From: Aureobasidium sp. EXF-3400
Taxonomy: Eukaryota > Ascomycota > Dothideomycetes > Dothideales > Saccotheciaceae
DNA length: 60,040 nt
Assembly: GCA_024195585.1 (NCBI GenBank)
Contig: SWBL01000318.1
Span: 1-60,040 of the forward strand
Direction: 5' to 3'
Shown piece by piece: positions 34,874 through 44,267 of the stretch (positions are counted from its first letter, which is position 1; each line of letters begins with the position of its first letter). A program made the translations under genes and the position numbers. A model generated the notes under the pieces. That model did not search any database. It had not been told where the DNA came from and saw nothing but the letters and a program-made list of their open reading frames with translations.

Positions 34874-35161
34874 GCTGGTCCTGGATGTGTTGCATGCTCT
34901 CCGTAGACACGATTGTCGTCGCTACGAGGATACACATTTGTCGAGATTGGAAGAGGTAGATGATGAAGCATGTCGGCGATTGGTGAAGAGGCGAAGTAAT
35001 GACTTCTAATGATTGTAAACTCTGTAGCAAGCAATAGCTAATTCCAACCCAGTAAGACATAAGCCCTTATGTATGCAATGAATCACTTCTTTCCAATTGT
35101 CCTACAGAGATATGTTCCTTCCCCATGTGCAGAAGCCAGAGAAAATCGTCATGCCTCATGC
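34874..35161. other. Short convergent intergenic region
   Basis: Holds the 3' ends of the opsin gene and the convergent coiled-coil gene. No gene seen. Confidence 0.5.
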
Positions 35162-36055
35162 CTAGAATACTGAGTCCCTGAGTACTTCATTGTTTCGAGC
35201 GAGAAGCATTGTCATCACACCCACCATTGCCATTTCCACCGTCAACATCTGCTCCAACTCTGTAAGCTCTGAACCGTAGGAATCTTCGGAGTTTGCGTCA
35301 TGGTCCTCTCTGTTGATCTCTTCGTCTGCATCATCATGATCTCTGTCGTTGTTTTCATTGTGGTCGTGAGTATTCTTCTTCTTCTCACGAAGACGTGGGT
35401 TGGGAAAGTGACGGTCTTCATCTGCAAAGACATCTTCATCGGCCATCGAGGCGCGTGTGCTGAGCCATGGGACGGACTTTTTGCTGCTTGTAGGAGGGGC
35501 GACCAAGGAGGAAGAGTCGTTTTGTGCAGCTGTCTTGATGCGTTTGTTGATTGGGGTCGAGGTGTTGGCACAGAGTGGTTCAAAGAATACAGGTTCGCTT
35601 TCCAGGGGTCTTTTTGCTGTACTTTGACGTGATAGACCTTGTTGTTTCAAAGCAGTGGTTCCAGATACTGGTTTTCTTTCCACCCTTACAGCAAGTTGCT
35701 TGACCTCGTCCCTCCATACTTCAATCCTTGTCCTGTGAGTTTTCTGACCTTGCTTGGTGGTTTTTTCTTCTTCTTTGACTTTGTTTCGTTCTGCTAGAGC
35801 GGCTGCGAAGGAGGAGATTTTCTGGTCTTGTTCCAGAGCTCTTTGCTCGCGTCTCTCTGTAATATAGGCGAGACGTTCTTTGATATCTTCGATGCAATTT
35901 TGGGTCATTTTTGCGATTTTGAGGACGGGATCGTTTGCTTCTGCATCTGCACGGCTATGAAGGATTCGGGCTTTGGTTTGGTCGAGTTGTTCTTTTGTCA
36001 TGGGGAGTTTCTTGAGTTCCTTTATCACGTCGGTTATCGCTGCTGAGGTTGTCAT
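35162..36055 (-). CDS. Hypothetical coiled-coil protein
   Basis: Single exon, 297 aa from the first ATG of the frame (36055). Residues about 5-110 are helical with charged heptads (KELKKLPMTKEQLDQTKARI, later ITERREQRALEQDQKI). The middle holds basic runs and Ser/Thr that suggest nuclear localisation (INKRIKTAA). The C-terminal third has a His/Asp/Asn/Glu-rich acidic stretch and ends in a short helix rich in Met and Leu. No known domain recognised. A chromatin or kinetochore role would fit the composition but is unproven. Confidence 0.6.
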   Translation of the reverse strand: MTTSAAITDVIKELKKLPMTKEQLDQTKARILHSRADAEANDPVLKIAKMTQNCIEDIKERLAYITERREQRALEQDQKISSFAAALAERNKVKEEEKTTKQGQKTHRTRIEVWRDEVKQLAVRVERKPVSGTTALKQQGLSRQSTAKRPLESEPVFFEPLCANTSTPINKRIKTAAQNDSSSLVAPPTSSKKSVPWLSTRASMADEDVFADEDRHFPNPRLREKKKNTHDHNENNDRDHDDADEEINREDHDANSEDSYGSELTELEQMLTVEMAMVGVMTMLLARNNEVLRDSVF

Positions 36056-36560
36056 TTTCGGATGGGGTGGATTTAGGTCGTGTTGCTTCGCTTTGCTCAA
36101 GATCTGAGGTTTATAATGACTTTATTGCCGTTCCTTGAGATTCTTCAGGTGACAAGTGGAAGAAGCGACCAAACACGAGGAGAATGATCCAGGTTGATAA
36201 GCAAACAAGTAGGCGGATGAACTGGTTCCCCGGGTTTGCCGGAGTACAGTACCTGTGTCTAGCGGACGTAAGAACACTCGGAGCACGAGTCCGTGTCCGT
36301 ATCTCAAGATTCCCAATCAACTATGATGCTGGGAGAACACACCACGAATGGGCACATGGACGTTTATGTATCTGAGGCCTACTGCCACGTTTATACTTCA
36401 GCCAAGGACGAAGGTGATGTGGTATCTACGTTATCAGAAGAGGAAAAAGGTTGAGCAATCGAAAGCACCTCGGCTCTTCTTCCTGCCGAAAACCCCGCGA
36501 CGCACAATGCAGCATTTCTCAGCTTCATATTCAGTCAGCCCGAACCACATCTTTTATATT
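36056..36560. other. Intergenic
   Basis: Promoter of the minus-strand coiled-coil gene on the left, then 5' flank of the tRNA-Trp gene. No other gene. Confidence 0.5.
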
Positions 36561-36645
36561 GGACCTGTGGCGCAGCGGTAGCGCGTGTGATTCCAGTCTT
36601 GTCGGGACATCCACAAGGTCATCCGTTCAAATCGGGTCAGGTTCA
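36561..36645 (+). tRNA. tRNA-Trp (CCA) with a 13-nt intron
   Basis: GGACCTG at 36561 pairs fully with CAGGTTC (36638-36644), one pair being a G-T wobble, with discriminator A at 36645. The D arm is GCGC-AGCGGTA-GCGC. The anticodon CCA is at 36593-36595 in the loop TTCCAG. A 13-nt intron (36597-36609) follows base 37, the usual place for nuclear tRNA introns. The T arm (ATCCG-TTCAAAT-CGGGT) pairs well. One A-C mismatch closes the anticodon stem (bases 31/39). A-box TGGCGCAGCGG and B-box CGTTCAAATCG are present. Confidence 0.82.
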
Positions 36646-37186
36646 TCAGAAATCATGAGGCGAAAGCCTTGTGAAATCACTTTTGCTTTTTGTCATGTCT
36701 CCAAGGGATGCACTGCTTTTTGCGCTCTCAAGTGTCTGACAGTTCTCGAAAATAACTTACCGACACACTCGAGTAACGTTCAGAAAGTGAAAACCGTGAA
36801 TCGTTGTTGTGACTGTGCCAAACGGCAGCTTTGATATTTTGCAAAGGCTTCATCATCTTCCTTCTTCTGCCAGCGTGTACATCTCACTCCCGTCTCAGAG
36901 TTCAGGTTATAAAATTACACATTTCGATACTTGAGAGCTGAAGAAAAGCAGTGTAGCGTGCATTAAAATCGAGATTCTATTCGTCTGTATTCATCTAGTA
37001 GGGGGCAACGAAGGTTCAAAATTAAGAAGGGGTATGTTGTGAAGGAACCAAACCCAAATGGCCTTTCCTGCGAGGCCCAAGTATGTACAGTTTTAGAAGC
37101 AAAGGCGCTATAACTCCGGTAATGCAAGAATTTCATAGTCGTTCGAAAGCGAGAGTCTTTGAGGCAAAGGGAGACTTGATCGAGGC
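36646..37186. other. Intergenic
   Basis: 3' flanks of the tRNA and of the ISA1 gene. The minus-strand frame reaching 36963 is read-through past the real splice site and stop of ISA1. T-runs around 36676-36692 could terminate the tRNA transcript. Confidence 0.5.
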
Positions 37187-37979
37187 TTATGAGATACTGA
37201 AGGACTCTCCACAACCACATTGCTCGGCTGGAAATAGTGTTAGCACTTCTGTGTGAATGAACAGATTTGTAGATCAACCTACTGATGTTGGGGTTCTTGA
37301 AGATGAAACGCTCGTTGAGCTTGTCCTCCAGCCAGTCCATCTCTGAACCAATAATGCTGAACAAAGCCTTGGAGTCGATCAAAACCTTGACGCCATCTTG
37401 CTCAACAGTCTCGTCGAATGCTCCAGCCTTGTCCACGTATTCGAGGTGGTATGCCAATCCCGAGCAGCCTCTGTTACGCACGCCGACACGGACCAGCTTG
37501 GCCTCAGGTTGCTCGAGTAGCTCGCGCAGGTGTGATACAGCCGATGAGGATAATGTGATAGCGGCCTTGCGGGGACGCAGCTTGCTCTTTCTTTGGGGCT
37601 TGGTGGTAGCAGATGTGGTTGCTGATGATGACGTGTTTGCGGTCGAGGACTTTTGAGCTTCTTGCTCAGGGATGCTGATGGGTTGGTCGGCTGCAGGCGA
37701 TGGCTTTGACTGGCGCGACGAGGTAGATGGGAGTGGAGGAAGGCCGGCAATAGAAGTCTCGGGTACACCAGCGTTGCGCGGCGAGGGCATGGGGTCCAAT
37801 GTGTAGGGGCGGTAGGCAGTAGCGGTTTGCAAGTTTCGTCGCGAGGAGAAGCGTAGAGCAGGCTGTGATGTGCGGAAGGCAGGACGCAGACATTGGTGAC
37901 ATTGAAGACGAGGGGCACTGCCAGCGGCAAATCGGAACATGGTCGTCGACACGGACGATGTGGTGCGAGGTAGTGACAT
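37187..37979 (-). CDS. Mitochondrial iron-sulfur assembly protein Isa1 (A-type)
   Basis: Two exons, 37979-37283 and 37227-37187, 245 aa. The 55-nt intron splits the protein just before the metal-binding end: splicing gives NPNITEQCGCGESFSIS and stop. The three conserved cysteines of IscA/HesB proteins are present: one in NRGCSGLAYHLEY and two in CGCGES. The N-terminal 140 residues are long, with an Arg/Ser/Ala-rich start (FRFAAGSAPRLQCHQCLRPA) fitting a mitochondrial presequence, then a Ser/Thr/Pro linker. The C-terminal fold (about 140-245) resembles ISCA1 more than ISCA2. Its role is maturation of [4Fe-4S] proteins in mitochondria together with Isa2 and Iba57. Confidence 0.92.
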
Positions 37980-38317
37980 GGCCGCTCTGATTTGTGTGTG
38001 AGATCCGAGTCGGTGAGAGTGACGGTAGAGGAAGAAGTTGGGTGATTGGTGAGTCGTAGGTCAGAAGAGCGAGGTACTGTGTAAAGTCGAAGGGCGATGA
38101 TTGTGTCTTTGTCATAGGCAAAGCTCGGGCTCGGGCAAAGCGGACTTTCGAGTATCTTGCCGCAGCCAATCACGCGCCTTCCTTTAGAAATCCAAATGCC
38201 AAGGTCCCGGACTATTCACCTGCCTTTCAATTATCACAACATGGGGAACAGAGAGATGCATTAAATACTATTATGGCTTTTTATTTGCTCTATTCGACTG
38301 CAATAAAGACAAGGTTA
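37980..38317. other. ISA1 promoter and GH43 3' end
   Basis: Short spacer between the ISA1 start and the stop of the upstream-lying GH43 gene on the same strand. Minus-strand frames entering it from ISA1 are shadows. Confidence 0.5.
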
Positions 38318-39627
38318 TTAAGCCTGTCCTGAGGGGATTTGATAAGGTCCGTATCCCGGTCTTGGGAACTTGGGCGAACCATCAGCATTCCACGTGAATT
38401 GCTGCGTTCTAATCGTTCTCGCACTCCATCCGTTTGTGGGGTCTCTCATGCCATGGTACACAATCCAATCTTGGCTGCCATCAGGACTCTTGGTGAAACT
38501 GGCGTGACCCACTCCGAATGCTTCCTCCTTAGGGTTCTGGTAAAACACACAGCCTTGATTGTTCTTGCGCCAATCTGAAGGGTTCATCGGATCATCGCCA
38601 ATAAGTTCCAATTGACCCAAGCAGTAGTTGCGGTTATCAGATCGAGCAGCACTGTAAATCACAAATTGCTGTCCAGTGGTAGGATTGGTGAGCTGTTGCG
38701 GCCCTTCGTTTGACGAAAGACGCTGGTTGAAGGGACGTCCATAAGGTGTCTTTTCCCAAGGGTTGTCGGGAGTGCTGATGATCTGACGCTCACTAAAGTT
38801 GCTTGCTACAGTCCAAGGGTCTGACATCTTGGTAATGCAAAGGTTGGCCGGCCATGCATCGTACTGGCGGTACCAACAACTGTAGATATGGTAAAGCCCC
38901 GAGTCATGCTGGAAGTAGGTACCATCAATGGCGAATTGATCATACGTATTGAGCTGAGACTTGAGAGTGTAGGTCGAGTTCCATGGGTCGGAGGAAGAGC
39001 CTTCCAGAACATACATGCGGTGGTAGACTGCAGGGCAATTGAAGTCACACCACATGTCAATCTCCGGCGAGGGCGTGTCGAAATTAGGGTCCGCAGTAAA
39101 TATGACATACCAGGAGTTGTCGATTTGATGTAGTTCAGGTGCCCACAGATCGGTTGAGTAGTTCATGCCCGGAGGCGGGTTGAAGGCTAGCTTGACGTCG
39201 GCATTGTCCCAATCAGTCAAAGAAGAGCTTCGAAGCATAGTAATATTGGTATTAGTCGTATAGGTCCTGAATAGAGGTACAATTAGCATGGTGTGACTGG
39301 ATTGGATGGTAGTAAAACCACATCCTTGCTGAACACGCTCCACTCTATAGGATTTCGTCCTGGACGGTATTTCAACAAAACACCCTCTTTGGACTTCTCA
39401 TACGGACTGTACGCACTAAACGTGGGTTTTGTTCCTTTGATTTTGACTTACATGTAATAGTAGTCTCCATGACGAATGACCCATGGATCCGCGCCGACTT
39501 CGTTGAGGATGGGGTTGGTGTATGTAGATGCACTGGAACCAGAAGTACCATTGGTGAGATTCGAGGATTGGGCATAGACAAGAGAGGTCAAGAGGCTCAA
39601 GGAGGAGAGAACGGTTTGGAAAAACAT
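38318..39627 (-). CDS. Secreted GH43 alpha-L-arabinofuranosidase-like protein
   Basis: Two exons, 39627-39452 and 39266-38318, 374 aa; the 185-nt intron (GTAAGT...TTCAG) is long for this genome but joins DYYYM to TYTTNTNI cleanly. ATG 39627 opens a signal peptide (MFFQTVLSSLSLLTSLVYA). The three GH43 acids fit the family pattern: base Asp in VGADPWVIRHGDYYY, the middle Asp in FAIDGTYFQHD, and acid Glu in SSNEGPQQL. The arrangement resembles exo-arabinofuranosidases acting on arabinan or arabinoxylan. A few N-glycosylation sites (NLTN, NYS, NFS) fit secretion. An ATG at 39672 is also in frame, but the TATA box at 39683 makes 39627 more likely. Confidence 0.9.
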
Positions 39628-39682
39628 GGTGCTTCTCGCGAGTTGGGAAAAAGAAGTGGTTGCATTGGACATGGCGAAGACG

Positions 39683-39690
39683 TTATATAA
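39683..39690 (-). promoter_or_regulatory. TATA box of the second GH43 gene
   Basis: TTATATAA lies 56-63 nt before ATG 39627 on the minus strand, supporting that start. Confidence 0.55.
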
Positions 39691-39972
39691 ACCTACCTTT
39701 GCAGATCGACAAGAGGATGAGCAACCCACCAAGCTTTGAAGTCTTGGAGATGGAGTATTGGGAGCGATGTGCCGATGGAGAGCGACGGGGCGATGGCACT
39801 GTTGCACTGCAGACATCTTGACCTCCACCATCCCCGCCTTTTCTCACGCTCCCCGCAAGCCCAAGAGATGCAGAAGATCAGCCACGCGCTTTCGGCTCAT
39901 TGTCTGCCGAATTTAGCCGCTGACTTTTGATCATCACGCCTCTACAACTGTCATTGCGACGACAAGACCAGA
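39691..39972. other. Divergent promoter between GH43 and RED genes
   Basis: The genes start 345 bp apart on opposite strands. No other feature recognised. Confidence 0.5.
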
Positions 39973-41619
39973 ATGAACAACGATCAATTCAGAAAGCTGC
40001 TCAACACACCAGCGCGACAGAATGGCGCCAGCAACAGCCCACGGCCAAGCGCTGTGCCCTCGTCCCTTGGATCGAAACGCTCCTCTTTCATGCCCATGAC
40101 ACCACGCTCAGTGCGAGGTGCCTCTGGAAACGATTTCGCCCGCCAGGTTGCCGAGCGCAATGCCGCAAACCAGACTACAAAGAAGTTCAAAGGTTCTGCT
40201 GCTCCCAAAGGATCTCGACTAGGCTCTGGCTTCACCGATCGCACGCAGAACCGCTACGATGACGAGGCAGACGATCGTGCTACTCGCATCAAGGCTCTAG
40301 AAGAACAAGTTAAACTCGGACAACTGGACAATGCGACCTTTGAGGCGTTACGCGATCAAATCACAGGTGGTGGTATTGAAGCTACACAATTTGTCAAAGG
40401 CCTGGATCGCAGGTTGCTCGAACGCGTCAGAAAAGGCGAGGATGTGCTTGGAGAAGGCAAACCTGCGGACGAAGAAAACTTGGAAGACGAATTCGAACAG
40501 TTTGAAGAGAAGGAAGTTGCTCGTATCGAACGAGAGAAAGTCGCCAAGAAGGGAGAGATGGCTCCTCCCCCGCCTGTCGCCGGTGCAAAAAGATCTAGGG
40601 ACCAGATCCTGGCTGAGCTGAAAGCACAACGAAAAGCACAGGCCGATGCGAGACTGGCTGCAAGACCAGAGCTAGGCAACAAATTCCGTGATGTCGGTTC
40701 GTCGCAGGCAAGTTCGCGTATGGAAGTGGATGCAAAAGGGCGTGAAGTCCTTATTACCACCGACGAGCACGGAAATGTCAAAAAGAAGGTCAGAAAAATA
40801 CAGACGCCGGTTGAAGAGCCGAGTGCAACAGCTCAAACGCACAAGTTCCTCGATGAAGGCGTCACAGTACCGGCACCCAAGCCAGTGGAAAAGCCTGTAG
40901 AGGCACTCAAGGACGATTCGGACGACGATATCTTCGATGGTGTCGGTGATGACTACGATCCACTAGGTGGCATGGGTGATGACAACTCTTCCGACGATGA
41001 AGATGGAGAGGTACCTGAAAAGGTGTCCAAGCCAGCCACTGTTGCAGCACAACCAGAGTCAATCTCCGAAGCACAAGCAAAACCAGAGTCAAAAGAAACA
41101 ACATCAATGCCACCACCTCCACCACCAACGCAACCCACAGCATCACGCAACTACTTCAAATCTACCACAACCACAACCGACGAAACAGCAGAACCCCAAG
41201 CACTCCAAAACCCCTTCAACGACGCAGCATTCCTCGCCGCTATCAAGAAAGCCGGCGCCCTCTCCAACATCTCTCTATCTCTCAACGCTTCCTCCACCGA
41301 CCCTTCAGCGCCCGAATCAGCAGAAGCCAAAGAAGCACGTCTGCAGAAGCGAGCACAAATGCTTGCAGCCAGCGACCGCGATCTTGAAGACATGGATCTC
41401 GGCTTTGGGTCTTCGAGATTCGGAGACGAAGAAGAAGGGGAAGATGGACAGAGGATCAAATTGTCGACTTGGAAGGGTAATGGCGATGATGATGACGATG
41501 ATGGTGATGAGGGAGGTAGCAAAGAGAAGAAAAAGAAGGGAAGGAGAAGAAAGGGAGATAAGAATAGTGCTGCAGATGTGTTGGGTGTGATGGAGAGGAG
41601 AAAGGAAGCTGGCAAGTAG
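39973..41619 (+). CDS. RED/IK-type spliceosomal protein
   Basis: Intronless, 548 aa. Residues about 1-175 match the RED-like N-terminal region: SRLGSGFTDRTQNRYDDEA, then FVKGLDRRLLERVR, which parallels the KGLD-L-L block of metazoan RED/IK and nematode Smu-2. The middle holds coiled, charged sequence, and the C-terminal half alternates acidic Asp/Ser runs with Pro-rich stretches, ending in a basic block (KEKKKKGRRRKG) likely used as a nuclear signal. RED pairs with Smu1 in activation of the spliceosomal B complex. Low-complexity Asp/Glu stretches give long open frames on other strands, which are shadows. Confidence in the family is good, in detailed function moderate. Confidence 0.83.
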   Translation: MNNDQFRKLLNTPARQNGASNSPRPSAVPSSLGSKRSSFMPMTPRSVRGASGNDFARQVAERNAANQTTKKFKGSAAPKGSRLGSGFTDRTQNRYDDEADDRATRIKALEEQVKLGQLDNATFEALRDQITGGGIEATQFVKGLDRRLLERVRKGEDVLGEGKPADEENLEDEFEQFEEKEVARIEREKVAKKGEMAPPPPVAGAKRSRDQILAELKAQRKAQADARLAARPELGNKFRDVGSSQASSRMEVDAKGREVLITTDEHGNVKKKVRKIQTPVEEPSATAQTHKFLDEGVTVPAPKPVEKPVEALKDDSDDDIFDGVGDDYDPLGGMGDDNSSDDEDGEVPEKVSKPATVAAQPESISEAQAKPESKETTSMPPPPPPTQPTASRNYFKSTTTTTDETAEPQALQNPFNDAAFLAAIKKAGALSNISLSLNASSTDPSAPESAEAKEARLQKRAQMLAASDRDLEDMDLGFGSSRFGDEEEGEDGQRIKLSTWKGNGDDDDDDGDEGGSKEKKKKGRRRKGDKNSAADVLGVMERRKEAGK

Positions 41620-41791
41620 ACGTGAGCATGCAATTACCATATCGTTGAAGGCCACTGCGTTTCTTGGGCTTGCGCTTGCCTGTTTGGTGCCTGCCATCCG
41701 CGTGTCACATGCTCCTTCTGGCTGCACCTGCTCCCTCACAACCCAGCGTTTGCACTATTATACTACCTTGGTTTTATTTCCATCAACATCA

Positions 41792-41936
41792 GCGGCGGTG
41801 GTCTAGTGGTCAAGACGCTGCGTCAATGTGTCTTGCAAACACAAGCTCTTTCTCAGTCAACCATTGCTGTTGTTCCGGCGTAATGGAGCGCTGTAGGGAG
41901 ACGCAGAGATCGTGGGTTCGAACCTCACTCGCCGCA
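41792..41936 (+). tRNA. tRNA-like gene with a 72-nt anticodon-loop insertion
   Basis: GCGGCGG (41792-41798) pairs with TCGCCGC (41929-41935), discriminator A. The D arm GTCT-AGTGGTCA-AGAC and T arm GTGGG-TTCGAAC-CTCAC are good, with A-box TGGTCTAGTGG and B-box GGTTCGAACC, and a T-rich terminator follows. The anticodon stem CTGCG (41818-41822) pairs with CGCAG (41902-41906). If the insertion follows base 37 as usual it spans 41829-41900, and the anticodon would read AAT, but base 33 is then C instead of the universal T. The isotype is therefore unresolved; a tRNA pseudogene is possible. Confidence 0.6.
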
Positions 41937-42525
41937 TTATTCTTTTCTTTTTGCGCGCCGCTATGTTATCGTGAATGTTGATTTGTTCTCGCAGAAACAC
42001 GAGAGACGGATGAAATTTAGTTTTGAGTGGAAACAATGAACTTTTTGTTTGCAGAAATCTGATCTGCTTATGAACTATCTATCTGCAGTATACAAGTATC
42101 GTGGAGATCGTGACATAACATGATGGACAAAAGAAAGGATGCGAAGAGTAGCGAAAGAGTGGCTGTTTCTTTTGATGCAAGTCGTTTGTGCAGATATACT
42201 GGCCAGCAGTGGCATGAGGTCGTGGGTAGAGTGTGAGGAATCATCTTTCTCCAAATTGGGTGATGGAGCTACACTCGAGAGAAGAGTGACAGTCTTCAGA
42301 CCTTGGTCTGCAGAGTGAGCTGTATGACTCAAACTCCGAACCGCTCTGAATGGAGTGACTGTCGTATAATGGCGTTGATTTCTGTCGGTTTGTGGTTGCC
42401 GATACGGCGAAAGCGTGTTGCTTGCATTTTGGTGTGATACCATATCGAAGGCTTGGTGTTGATGCGATGGTGGCAGATGAGTTCCGCTGATTGAAGTGTG
42501 TTGTGACAGTAGCGATGATCCCAGA
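41937..42525. other. Intergenic
   Basis: T-rich pol III terminator at 41939-41951, then nothing I can support. A minus-strand frame at 42075-42443 lacks any domain or signal. Confidence 0.5.
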
Positions 42526-43029
42526 TCAAGGCCACGCTCCCAGATTGCCGTTCAGGCCATTCACACGAGGCTTGACCTCGACTTTAGTATCCACCCCATC
42601 ATGCTCGCCCCAAGTGAAAGGAGCTTCCTCCCAAGGTCTGGCCGTCGAATCATAAAGATCAAACCAGTTGAGAAGTTCAGGAACCTTCCAGATGGCCAGA
42701 TGTGAAAGGCCAACCACACTACCGCCAATTACAGCAAAGTCTGTGCAGGTTTCCCATGACTCTACTGGCATTGTGAGACCGCAGAATGCATAGCCGAGCA
42801 GTGTTGTTGAGGAACCGAAGAGAATTGATAGAGTTGAGCTGGTGAGATCGGCAAGAGTGCCTTCCAACTTGGCGAGACATGATGATGATGGAAGAGGGTC
42901 GTAAGCGGTGCCGTTGTATGGAAATGATACCGTGGCGTTGAGGTGCGGTAGTTGGAAGTTTCTAGGTGTTGGTGCTGCACTTGCCTGTAGTGCGAGCACG
43001 GCAGGGAGTAGCAGGGTTGTGGACTTCAT
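42526..43029 (-). CDS. Small secreted protein, unknown function
   Basis: Single exon, 167 aa. A clear signal peptide (MKSTTLLLPAVLALQASA) is followed by APTPR. The mature part has three cysteines (SSCLAK, AFCGLT, ETCTDF) and a hydrophobic stretch at about 68-85. One N-glycosylation site (NATV) and another at NGTA. No family recognised. Size and secretion fit the general profile of secreted fungal proteins, including effector-like ones, but nothing shows a host role. The gene lies alone between two intergenic regions. Confidence 0.7.
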   Translation of the reverse strand: MKSTTLLLPAVLALQASAAPTPRNFQLPHLNATVSFPYNGTAYDPLPSSSCLAKLEGTLADLTSSTLSILFGSSTTLLGYAFCGLTMPVESWETCTDFAVIGGSVVGLSHLAIWKVPELLNWFDLYDSTARPWEEAPFTWGEHDGVDTKVEVKPRVNGLNGNLGAWP

Positions 43030-44267
43030 GTTGAGAGTTGATGCAGATGATACACGTAGGGGACTGAGGGCAAAGAATACACCAAGTGGGAGAGGAAGCA
43101 GATATAAGAACGAGACAACAAGAGATCTTCAATTCAACTTATTCTTACATTTCCACCCTAAGCACCTGTCAAGATCGTGGTGAGGGCATCGTGGAGCGCC
43201 TAACACAACAGCCATTCCTACTCAGTGCTCGAAACAGCGAGGTCTCATGCTCAAGGCCGTTTCGAGGCAGATGGCTGCTTGACAGCATCCAGAGTGGAAG
43301 GCCGAAACAGCGACTCGGGGAAATAAAAGACGTCGCTCGAGATTGCACAGACGCGCTAAGGAGACAAGTCATGGGTCGGTGGCCTGTCCCGGCAGATCAT
43401 CTTCCCGGACAGGTCTTCCTGCATGCTTCGAACTCTTCGCCGGCGACGACGGCGCTCATAGCTCTCTCCGCTTCGATGCACACCATAACTCAACGCATCT
43501 GTCTGCCGTGTCCACTATCATGAGATGCGAATTTCGGACTCGACACGTCGAGATTCGTAGATTGAATCTCACACTAGAGTGATGACACGCAGCAAACTGA
43601 CTCGCAGTATATACTGGAGTGACGTGTAGACTGAGCGGTCAGAGACTGAGACCTGTTGTATCAGGCCCACTAGAAATAGGCCTCCATTAGAAACTCGGAA
43701 TCAGGGAGCTGAAGAAGAAAGTTCTTGAGGTCGATGCACATTGTGGAAGCTTGTCTGAAACTTGTTCCCCCAGATTGTTCACTTCCTTCGTGTTTCAGGC
43801 TTCCAGTGCTGAGATTTGTCAATGCTCGCTCTCAACTTGTCAAATGACGAGGCAGGGACCGGCACCGTCATGTAAAGCAGGCGAAGGAAAGCAGCCAAGG
43901 TACGGTTGATGACTTGTCTTTCCACGGTGTATGCACAAAGAAGAGAAAGGTAACTAAAAGGTATATTGCAATGCAAAAAGCCAATAAAGAGTGTGTGGTT
44001 CCAGAGGCTTCTTTGGCGTCTTTTGTGGACCAGTTGTAGCAGAGAACAAAATGACAACGCCAGACCCAGCTATTTACGCCAATCGATCGTTTCTCAGGGC
44101 AATGAATGAGCAGAGATCAACCCAATATCGAAGCAAAGGAGTAATTCCCAGATAACAAAACCAACCATCCCAGATATTTCTTCCCCGGACCCAAAGGTCA
44201 TTCCCTAATCCTGCCATCATATCGTCCGTAAAGTTTTCCTTTCTGAATGTTGTTCGAACCTTCATCA
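43030..44267. other. Intergenic
   Basis: Promoter of the small secreted protein (TATATC about 75 nt upstream on the minus strand) and the 3' flank of the Yap1 gene. Open frames at 43086-43582 overlap in several registers and are not supported. Confidence 0.5.

Noticed and set aside
36963..37282. Apparent C-terminal extension of ISA1 past the first exon
   Set aside because: Read-through of an intron; the spliced end with CGCGES is far more convincing.
43086..43582. 145- and 79-codon plus-strand frames
   Set aside because: Overlapping registers in intergenic DNA, no recognised feature.
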